Below the pieces are notes generated by a model, which was given only the letters and a program-made list of their open reading frames with translations, made no database searches and had not been told where the DNA came from. Made by a program: the position numbers and the translations under genes. Of a stretch of DNA of 37,793 bases, positions 31,569 through 37,793 are shown piece after piece. Where the stretch lies: assembly GCA_012520595.1 (NCBI GenBank), contig JAAYNZ010000061.1:1-37793 (forward strand), in the 5' to 3' direction. Position 1 is the first letter of the stretch. Every line of letters begins with the position of its first letter. Source of the DNA: Candidatus Epulonipiscium sp. (lineage in GTDB: Bacteria > Bacillota > Clostridia > Lachnospirales > JAAYNZ01).

Positions 31569-34031
31569 CTAAATAGTTGTTCTTTCACTATTTAACGCCT
31601 TTACATATAGTTTTCGATTTCGTTCTTTTCCTTCACTATCTTTTATGCATACTATTTTTTCTTCTCCTGCTTCTAAATTAAAATAGTTATCTGATAATTG
31701 AAGTCCATTGATATCTCCATCTATTTTACAAAATCTTGCAAAATAATCTGTTGAAATTCTTATCCTAGCCCCTTCCTTTGTTACTTTCAATTGTGCTTTC
31801 GGCAACATGGTCTCTTGGTATTCTCCGAAAAATCGCATGGATTTGTTCTCTTCCTGTGAAAACCAAGCAACAACATAGAACAATCGATGGCGATTTGGAA
31901 TAATCACATTGGGATAAAATCTTCCTCCTACCGCTAGTTCTTTAATCTTCTTCACGGAATTTGCCTGTACTTGAACTTTCACCTGTTCTTCATAAAAACA
32001 GTTTCCTAGGTAATCTTTGACTGCAATACATAATTCCTTTTCAATACTATCCCTACTATTATTTAGTATCCATATCCCTGTTTCATTTTGGCTTATCTGC
32101 TCTAAGGAAATGTGTACAGGTGCAAAAAAACGCTTTCCATAATAGTAAGATGCTTTAGGAATAAGATCATAATCAATCATGCTCCAACTATGAGATGGAA
32201 CACAATCATTCAACTGCCAAATGAGTGCACCTGCTGTCATCGGGAAATTACGCCTATAATGCTCTGTACCAAATTGTAGACCCTCAGCTTGTACAAACAT
32301 ACTATAGTCCACATATTCATCTACATTCTGCGGATTTCCTATATGTTGTTGCATGTAATAATACATTCGTTCTAAACTTTGGTCTTTGTTTAAATATTTA
32401 AAATCAAAATCATCTAATTTTGGATCTTTCTTTTTTATATACTTTTCAATTGTTTGTTTCACCGGAGATGCATGTAGACCATATTCACTAGCAAAGCGAG
32501 TTGTATCAGCTGCATAATGAGTATATGGAACATCTGTGAACCATACATCCCAGTTATGTCGATCTCCTTCTTCCATGCTATTTGCTATCTGGCCCCCCCA
32601 TGGAGACGATGGAACATAATATCTTTCTGGGTCAAGGGTTTTTAACCACTCTGGTATTTTTTCCTCAAATAACCTTTTACCGTACATTGTTCTGGGAAGC
32701 TTAATTTTCTGACATAACATAGTCAATTCTACATTACCTACCCATAATGCAATACAAGAATAATTTCTTAATCGAACTACTGCCTTTTTAATTTCTTTTT
32801 GGACGTTTGACATAAACTCTTCATCATAATCTGGATATTCACCACAAGCAAACATAAAGTACTGCCATACTAAAATTCCATGCTGATCGCATAACTGATA
32901 AAAGATGTCCTTCTCATAAATTCCTCCGCCCCAAAGGGATAATGTGTTCATATTTCCTTCTTTAGCCATTTGAATCAGTTTTCTGTATCGATTATCGGAT
33001 ACACTTCCTAACATAGAATCTACAGGTACCCAATTGGCCCCCCTAGACATGATAGGTATTCCATTAAGAACCATTTGAAATACAGAATTTCCTTCTTCAT
33101 CTTTGGTTCGAACTTTAAGGCTGCGAACTCCATATTCAAATATGTATTGATCTATAATTTCTTCTCCTTCTACCAATTCTACAATTACTTGATATAAATG
33201 AGGATTTCCTAAGTCATGACACCACCAAAATAATACGTCCTTTAACTCAAATGAAAAATCTGGTTGAGAACTTTCTAATAAAAATCGATTATTTTTCTGA
33301 TCGATCATTGTAATACGATAATTATAATCACCCTCTTGGTATACTTGGCTATTAATTTGACATTGAAGGCGTGCATATTTTTGTTCTAGAGAAATTGTTT
33401 CTGTCACCATATAGACATCAAAAATTTTTCCTTTCGTTACTGCTTTTAATACTACAGGCTGCCATAATCCAATGGTTGCTAATCTCGGTGCCCAATCCCA
33501 TCCATAGGAATATGCAGCTTTTCGTGCATAAGCCCTTTCGGTTGAATAATTGGTCCAAAATCCTACAGGTAATTTTTTTTCTAAAGCTTTCTCACTCATA
33601 ACAGGAAATTCTATTATCAATGTATTTTTCCCTTGCTTACCATATGGCTTAATATCAACCGTATGTTCTATAAACATATTTGCAAATTCACCTATGGCTT
33701 GTCCATTAAATATTATTGTTGCATATGTATCCACTCCATAAAAAGTTAGCTCTAAAGTATCCATTCCAAGCATTTCTTCCGTCAGTTCAACTTCTGTTTG
33801 ATAGATCCATATCTTTTTTTCTACATACGCACACTTTAAATCATTTTGTTTATAATAAGGATGCTCTATTCTTCCATTCTCTATTAAAATGCTATGAACA
33901 TCCGATGGAACCTTACAGGAAATCCATTTTTTATCTTTATAATCTCCTCTAATTAGCTTGTTTCGCTGATAAACCTCTGGTTTAAATCCATATAACTTCC
34001 AATGGTCAGATATTACTTGTTCTATTCTCAT
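31569..34031 (-). CDS. Glycoside hydrolase family 2, beta-mannosidase-like
   Basis: This 820-residue cytoplasmic enzyme (no signal peptide) has the GH2 order of jelly-roll, Ig-like and TIM-barrel domains. Beta-mannosidase-type markers are A-R-K-A-A-Y-S-Y-G-W-D-W-A-P and SLWGGGIYEKDIFYQLCDQHGILVWQYFMFACG. Numbered from the GTG at 34043, the nucleophile is E520 (FASEYGLH) and the acid/base is E439 in W-V-G-N-V-E. The Asn usually just before the acid/base (W-x-G-N-N-E) is Val438 here. The start is the ATG at 34031, about 11 bases after AGAAGGG; a GTG four codons earlier overlaps that site. It is the last gene of the RidA/deacylase operon. It would split beta-mannosides or related glycosides inside the cell; exo-beta-glucosaminidase or another GH2 specificity is possible. 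Confidence 0.87.
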   Translation of the reverse strand: MRIEQVISDHWKLYGFKPEVYQRNKLIRGDYKDKKWISCKVPSDVHSILIENGRIEHPYYKQNDLKCAYVEKKIWIYQTEVELTEEMLGMDTLELTFYGVDTYATIIFNGQAIGEFANMFIEHTVDIKPYGKQGKNTLIIEFPVMSEKALEKKLPVGFWTNYSTERAYARKAAYSYGWDWAPRLATIGLWQPVVLKAVTKGKIFDVYMVTETISLEQKYARLQCQINSQVYQEGDYNYRITMIDQKNNRFLLESSQPDFSFELKDVLFWWCHDLGNPHLYQVIVELVEGEEIIDQYIFEYGVRSLKVRTKDEEGNSVFQMVLNGIPIMSRGANWVPVDSMLGSVSDNRYRKLIQMAKEGNMNTLSLWGGGIYEKDIFYQLCDQHGILVWQYFMFACGEYPDYDEEFMSNVQKEIKKAVVRLRNYSCIALWVGNVELTMLCQKIKLPRTMYGKRLFEEKIPEWLKTLDPERYYVPSSPWGGQIANSMEEGDRHNWDVWFTDVPYTHYAADTTRFASEYGLHASPVKQTIEKYIKKKDPKLDDFDFKYLNKDQSLERMYYYMQQHIGNPQNVDEYVDYSMFVQAEGLQFGTEHYRRNFPMTAGALIWQLNDCVPSHSWSMIDYDLIPKASYYYGKRFFAPVHISLEQISQNETGIWILNNSRDSIEKELCIAVKDYLGNCFYEEQVKVQVQANSVKKIKELAVGGRFYPNVIIPNRHRLFYVVAWFSQEENKSMRFFGEYQETMLPKAQLKVTKEGARIRISTDYFARFCKIDGDINGLQLSDNYFNLEAGEEKIVCIKDSEGKERNRKLYVKALNSERTTI

Positions 34032-34108
34032 ACTCCTTTTCACCCTTCTAATGATATCTGCTATACATTTTAAAAATATTTTTCTATCCGATTTTATTTC
34101 CCCATTAC

Positions 34109-35128
34109 CTAAACTTCAATAATACAGCTGACATTTTCCACAGGAATTCGTTGTACAAAACATAGCTTATTTTTTTCTTTTTCAAATCTAAATACACAAA
34201 TTTCACTGCTTCTTTGATTAGCAACCAGAAAATATTTTTCATCCTTAGTCAGCATTATATACCTAGGCCAATCACCAAAACAGCTGTATTCTTTATAAAG
34301 AGTCGGAATCCCATCTTCCTCTATTTTAAATAAGCTAATGGTATTGTATCCTCTATTGGACAATAACATCCATTTACCATTATTCGTCACAATGCAAGAA
34401 GCCGGATAATTTTTTATCCTCCTTTCTAAAAAGGAAGTCTTTACTTGAGCCAACTCCTCTATTATTTTTCCACCTTTATTATCAAAAGCATAAACACCTA
34501 CTGTATTTCCTAACTCATTTACCACATACATTCTGTTTCCTGCTTGGTTCCACTTTACCTCACGAGGTCCTAGTCCTCTTTTTAACTTTACGCTTTGCTG
34601 TAGTTGAGCGGGAAACGGTACATCCAAACATAGATCATAAACTTCTAAACAACTTAATCCTAAATCTGTAGTAATTAACCATCGACCATCATGTGATAAA
34701 CTACAACAATGGGCATGGGCTTTATGGGTACTCCTCTTCGGATATACTTCACCATGAAACTGATTCAAATTATCGTCTACACAGTGAAAGGATCCACTGC
34801 CATAACAAGAACCATAAATTTTTTTATTTTTATCATTATATCGTAAATGACATAATCCCCTACCCTTTAACTTTATGCTTCTTTCATATTTTAACTTTTT
34901 TCTTTCTACCTGGTATACATCAATTTTACAGTTACTTTCTACCTCATTGGCTACAAACAATCTTTGATTTTTTCTATCGTATTCAAGAAAAGAAGGGTTA
35001 TAAAGATGCTCCCATTTCTCCATAACCCTTCCTTTTCCATTTTCATCTAACTCCAAAAAATAAATTCCATTTTTTGTAACCCTATCTGTATAACCACCTG
35101 CAATAAATGAATACTTATTTTCTTTCAT
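34109..35128 (-). CDS. Lactonase-type seven-bladed beta-propeller protein
   Basis: This 339-residue soluble protein has repeated propeller blades spaced about 45-50 residues. Examples are NPSFLEYDRKNQRLFVANE, CSLSHDGRWLITTDLGLSCLEVY, GPREVKWNQAGNRMYVVNELGN, and WPRYIMLTKDEKYFLVANQ. The pattern and length fit the lactonase family that includes 6-phosphogluconolactonase of the YbhE kind. No signal peptide was seen. GGAGGAAGGT precedes the ATG at 35128. It is encoded 15 bases after the first RidA-like gene, so it is in the same operon. A sugar- or amino-acid-derived lactone is a plausible substrate. The operon also carries a deacylase, two RidA-like proteins and a GH2 enzyme, so the pathway is not obvious. 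Confidence 0.87.
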   Translation of the reverse strand: MKENKYSFIAGGYTDRVTKNGIYFLELDENGKGRVMEKWEHLYNPSFLEYDRKNQRLFVANEVESNCKIDVYQVERKKLKYERSIKLKGRGLCHLRYNDKNKKIYGSCYGSGSFHCVDDNLNQFHGEVYPKRSTHKAHAHCCSLSHDGRWLITTDLGLSCLEVYDLCLDVPFPAQLQQSVKLKRGLGPREVKWNQAGNRMYVVNELGNTVGVYAFDNKGGKIIEELAQVKTSFLERRIKNYPASCIVTNNGKWMLLSNRGYNTISLFKIEEDGIPTLYKEYSCFGDWPRYIMLTKDEKYFLVANQRSSEICVFRFEKEKNKLCFVQRIPVENVSCIIEV

Positions 35129-35143
35129 ACCTTCCTCCAGCCG

Positions 35144-35614
35144 TTACTCTCTTATCGCAATAATTGTTTCGATCTCCACAGGGATATTTCCATTAGGAAG
35201 ATTGTGAGTCCCCATAACAGTCCGGGCATGGTATCCTCTTTCTTCTAATACATCCATAATCACATCAGAAAAACCATCGGCGACTTCATCTATATTATGA
35301 AAATCCTCTGCACAATTCACTAGAGCAAACGCCTTTACAAAACGTTCAATCCTATCTAAATTACCAAGATAATCTTTTAAAGCACCTAAAATAATAATTC
35401 CACATTCCCTCGCAGCCCCATATCCTTCTTCTACTGTCAAATCTTTTCCCATTCTTCCTTGGTACAAAGGTTTTCCTGTAATTTGATCTTCTGGGCCATG
35501 TCCTGAAACAAAAATTAGATTTCCTACTTGCCTTAATACAACAATTCCTTTTTTTACTTTATATACAAAATCCTTTTCAACGTTATCTTCTATAACTTTA
35601 TTAATTGTATCCAT
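35144..35614 (-). CDS. RidA/YjgF-family protein (copy 1)
   Basis: This 156-residue protein has the YjgF/YER057c/UK114 fold. Its features are VGNLIFVSGHGPED, the G.L.VE.GY.AAR.C...IL..LK.YLG.LD.I..FVKA pattern and the final GYHARTVMGTHNLPNGNIPVEIE. Arg131 corresponds to the Arg needed by imine-deaminating RidA proteins, followed by the conserved L-P and the final Glu. It may hydrolyse reactive enamine/imine intermediates from amino-acid breakdown. It is about 25 residues longer than E. coli RidA and belongs to a long subgroup. GGAGGTGAAAAG precedes the ATG at 35614. It sits 14 bases downstream of the deacylase gene; a paralogue lies on the other side of that gene. Confidence 0.9.
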   Translation of the reverse strand: MDTINKVIEDNVEKDFVYKVKKGIVVLRQVGNLIFVSGHGPEDQITGKPLYQGRMGKDLTVEEGYGAARECGIIILGALKDYLGNLDRIERFVKAFALVNCAEDFHNIDEVADGFSDVIMDVLEERGYHARTVMGTHNLPNGNIPVEIETIIAIRE

Positions 35615-35628
35615 CTTTTCACCTCCAT

Positions 35629-37203
35629 TTACTCTCCTCGTTTCAAAGCATATCCCGGGAATAAACCAGTTACCTTTTCTTCATAAACTACCATTTTCCC
35701 ATTGATAATTACATGAGTAATCCCTTTGGGCCCGCGACGTGGATTACAATACGTAGCCGTATCTGTTACTGTTTCTTCATTTAAAATAACTATATCTGCA
35801 AAATTACCTTCTTGAATGATTCCCCTCTTTTTTAAATTAAAAGTCTTGGCTGGATTTGCTGCCATACGCTGCGCTATTGTATTATAAGACATTCCCTGTT
35901 CTCTTGCTAACCTTAAAAACCTTGGAAAGGTACCAAATGAACGTGGATGAGGTTTAAATCCATAGGGAATAGAATCTGTACATACCATATAATAAGGTTT
36001 GGATAATAATTCAACAAAATCCTTATCCATACGTAAACGTTTTTCTTCGTCCTCAGTTGGATTTGAAAGGTAACCGACCTCTAACCCTTCTTCTAATAAA
36101 ATATCACAAATCATATCTTCATTGGTTTGGCAACGTAATTTAGCAACATCATCAAAATCCATTCCTACATATTGTTCATTTTTCTTTAAATGAGTAAATG
36201 TACCTGTTGTTGGAATCGTATTTTGTCTCATTCCTTGACAAATGGCATCCCTAAGTTTTGGATTGGCAAGCCTTTCTAATGTGGCTTCATAACCACCTTC
36301 TACTGCCCATGGTGGTAAGAAAATCATAGCATAACCACTTCCAGAGTAATACGGATACGTTTCTAATGTTATTTTCATACCATCCTTAATCGCATTCTCA
36401 ATGGGCTGCATTAATTCTTGTACATGTCCACAGTTATCAGGCCCTGTTCTAAAATGAGAAAAATGTAGTTTACAACCTGCATGTTTTGCAATTTCAATAG
36501 CTTCCAGTGTAGCATCAAAAGGCTCCCCACGAAAAACAGTTCTTGTATGTGTTACATAAGGTACATCATACTCTGTACATACTTTGCAAAGTTCAATCAG
36601 TTCATTTGTATCCGAATAAGAACAAGGATAATAGCTGAGTCCTGTAGAAAATGCCACCGCTCCCTCTTCAAATGCTTGTCTCATCAGATCTTTTGCTTTA
36701 TCTAATGCATATCCAGTTAATGGTTGGTCATGAAATCCCATGGCTTCTAATCGTATTGTTCCATGGGGTACTTGATATGCAACATTAGGAGCTACCTTTT
36801 GATGAAATTTACTTAGGTATTCTCCTACTGTATTAAAATCCAAAGGTATGTCAGGAAAAAATCCATTTAACCCCCTTAAATATTTTGCATACATGTTTAA
36901 ATTATCCGTAGATAATGGAGCATATGATAACCCATCTTGACCTAAAATCTCTGTAGTAATTCCCTGGCAAATCCCATTAGCATGCTGCCTATCAAAAAGA
37001 AGTGTCATATCTGAATGCAAATGAGTATCAATAAAACCTGGCATAACTGCCTGTCCCTCTGCATCGATCATATCTCTATATTCTTCCTCTGACAAATTTC
37101 CTATTCTACATATTTTTTCACCTATAATTCCAATGTCAGCTTGATAAACACCTTTTTCTGTACCATCATATATCTTTGCATTTTTAATTATTAAATCAAA
37201 CAT
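35629..37203 (-). CDS. N-acyl-D-amino-acid deacylase-like amidohydrolase
   Basis: This 524-residue metal-dependent amidohydrolase of the D-aminoacylase family probably removes acyl groups from N-acyl amino acids or similar amides in the cytoplasm. The metal-site pattern is H61-x-H63 (DTHLHSD), H219 (VTHTR), H250 (LHFSHF) and D410 (VCTDS). The family ending PHPRSFGTFPR follows, then the usual N-x-A-K-T-F and F-A-D-I-V-I-L blocks. The well-studied D-aminoacylase has Asn-Cys at the metal-bridging position; here it is Gln89-Asp90 (GQDGLS). AGAAGGCGAAAACA precedes the ATG. The gene lies between two RidA-like genes and is spaced closely enough for one transcript. D-amino-acid release is the likeliest role, but an N-acyl sugar or peptide is possible. 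Confidence 0.88.
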   Translation of the reverse strand: MFDLIIKNAKIYDGTEKGVYQADIGIIGEKICRIGNLSEEEYRDMIDAEGQAVMPGFIDTHLHSDMTLLFDRQHANGICQGITTEILGQDGLSYAPLSTDNLNMYAKYLRGLNGFFPDIPLDFNTVGEYLSKFHQKVAPNVAYQVPHGTIRLEAMGFHDQPLTGYALDKAKDLMRQAFEEGAVAFSTGLSYYPCSYSDTNELIELCKVCTEYDVPYVTHTRTVFRGEPFDATLEAIEIAKHAGCKLHFSHFRTGPDNCGHVQELMQPIENAIKDGMKITLETYPYYSGSGYAMIFLPPWAVEGGYEATLERLANPKLRDAICQGMRQNTIPTTGTFTHLKKNEQYVGMDFDDVAKLRCQTNEDMICDILLEEGLEVGYLSNPTEDEEKRLRMDKDFVELLSKPYYMVCTDSIPYGFKPHPRSFGTFPRFLRLAREQGMSYNTIAQRMAANPAKTFNLKKRGIIQEGNFADIVILNEETVTDTATYCNPRRGPKGITHVIINGKMVVYEEKVTGLFPGYALKRGE

Positions 37204-37227
37204 TGTTTTCGCCTTCTTTTTTAATTT

Positions 37228-37695
37228 TTATGATCTAATTTTTACAATTGCTTCTACTACAATTGGAACATTTTGTGGTAATGCAAATGCACCCATAGCA
37301 GAACGTGCATGTTGCCCACGGCGTCCAAACACTTCCACCATTAAGTCAGAAAATCCATTCATAACTGCAGGTTGACTTGAAAAATCACCACCACTATTAA
37401 TTAAACCTAAAGCTTTTACTACGTAATCCACCCGGTCTAGTTCTCCAATATACTCCTTAATTGTAGCTAGCATATTTAATCCACAAAGTCGAGCAGCTTG
37501 ATAAGCGGTATCAATGTCTAAATCTGTTCCCACCTTACCTACGTATACAGGAGTTCCTTCAATATTGATAGGTAAGTGAGCAGATAAAAATAGCAAATCT
37601 CCCTTCAAAACTGCATCTACTGCCCCTTTTCCTTTGCGATTTCTTACTGGCAACTTGATTCCTAACTTTTCAATTCTTCTGCCTGTTTCACTCAT
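37228..37695 (-). CDS. RidA/YjgF-family protein (copy 2)
   Basis: This 155-residue protein is homologous to copy 1. It has GDLLFLSAHLPI, the D.DTAYQAARLCGLNMLATIKEYIGELDRVD pattern and GQHARSAMGAFALPQNVPIVVEAI. Arg131 is conserved at the same position as in copy 1. The two paralogues differ over most of their length, so the duplication is old or they were recruited separately. AAGGAGG precedes the ATG at 37693-37695. Its start overlaps the stop of the next upstream gene by one base (TAATG), implying coupled translation. It may protect the deacylase pathway from reactive imines (inference). Confidence 0.9.
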   Translation of the reverse strand: MSETGRRIEKLGIKLPVRNRKGKGAVDAVLKGDLLFLSAHLPINIEGTPVYVGKVGTDLDIDTAYQAARLCGLNMLATIKEYIGELDRVDYVVKALGLINSGGDFSSQPAVMNGFSDLMVEVFGRRGQHARSAMGAFALPQNVPIVVEAIVKIRS

Positions 37696-37793
37696 TACTC
37701 TATTTCCTCCTTCTTAACTTTCCCATCATTTTCATTAATGATATTTTTTAGTTCTTGTATCACAATTTCTGTTTCTTCTAAAGTTACGTTTAA
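37695..37793 (-). CDS. 3' end of an unidentified gene (runs off the right edge)
   Basis: A minus-strand frame enters at the right edge and ends at a TAA (37695-37697) after 32 codons. The visible tail is charged and helical (LEETEIVIQELKNII then acidic and Lys-rich residues). The stop overlaps the start of the second RidA-like gene. The tail suggests the end of a soluble enzyme, and a pyridoxal-phosphate enzyme would fit the operon. There is not enough sequence to name it. Confidence 0.65.
   Translation of the reverse strand, partial: LNVTLEETEIVIQELKNIINENDGKVKKEEIE

Noticed and set aside
1-37793. Insertion sequence, prophage or defence island
   Set aside because: No transposase, integrase, phage structural gene, toxin-antitoxin pair or nuclease/helicase defence gene was seen; all large frames fit sugar, amino-acid or envelope functions.

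Overview
The window is AT-rich and densely coded, with AGGAGG-type ribosome binding sites, consensus sigma-A promoters, hairpin-plus-U terminators, S-layer homology (SLH) proteins, lipoprotein sugar-binding proteins and two membrane-bound or soluble AraC regulators. This points to the chromosome of a Gram-positive, probably anaerobic member of the Clostridia that lives on carbohydrates or glycoconjugates. The genus cannot be named from the sequence alone. No rRNA, tRNA, transposase, phage gene or CRISPR array was seen.

Layout. Positions 1-6425 (minus) carry the start of a secreted protein, a cytoplasmic GntR regulator fused to a MalE-like solute-binding domain, and a 1288-residue SLH surface protein driven by a perfect-consensus promoter. 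An aldo/keto reductase (6770-7687, plus) is divergent from it. A NagB-like sugar-phosphate protein (minus) and an AraC/cupin regulator (plus) share a divergent promoter at 8579-8730. From 17011 down to 9602 (minus) runs a sugar operon: Gfo/Idh/MocA oxidoreductase, tandem alpha/beta-hydrolase esterase, second Gfo/Idh/MocA oxidoreductase, binding lipoprotein and two permeases. The last permease has lost its central region, including the EAA loop. A membrane AraC sensor (17301-19538, minus) is divergent from a complete LplB/YtcP/LipO-type importer (19841-23441, plus).

Positions 23588-27781 (minus) form an envelope cluster: D,D-carboxypeptidase, O-antigen-ligase-like membrane protein with TPRs, and a BNR-like/SLH protein. 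A secreted phosphodiester glycosidase fused to copper-amine-oxidase-N and TPR regions follows on the plus strand (28022-29956). An OFA-type MFS transporter (30089-31318, minus) has a leader with GTATAC repeats and a terminator. The right end (37793 to 31569, minus) is one operon: an unidentified partial gene, RidA-like, D-aminoacylase-like, RidA-like, lactonase propeller and a GH2 beta-mannosidase-like enzyme.

How it fits together. Two CUT1-type sugar importers, neither with its own ATPase, bring in oligosaccharides. The sensors (AraC, membrane AraC, GntR-SBP) probably tune them. The oxidoreductases, esterase, GH2 enzyme and NagB-like protein would process the sugars inside the cell. The SLH proteins, the phosphodiester glycosidase and the ligase-like protein act at the envelope. 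The observations most worth checking are the internally deleted permease, the GntR-SBP chimera with a possible shared operator, a two-copy hairpin repeat used as a terminator, and the RidA/deacylase/RidA/lactonase/GH2 operon.
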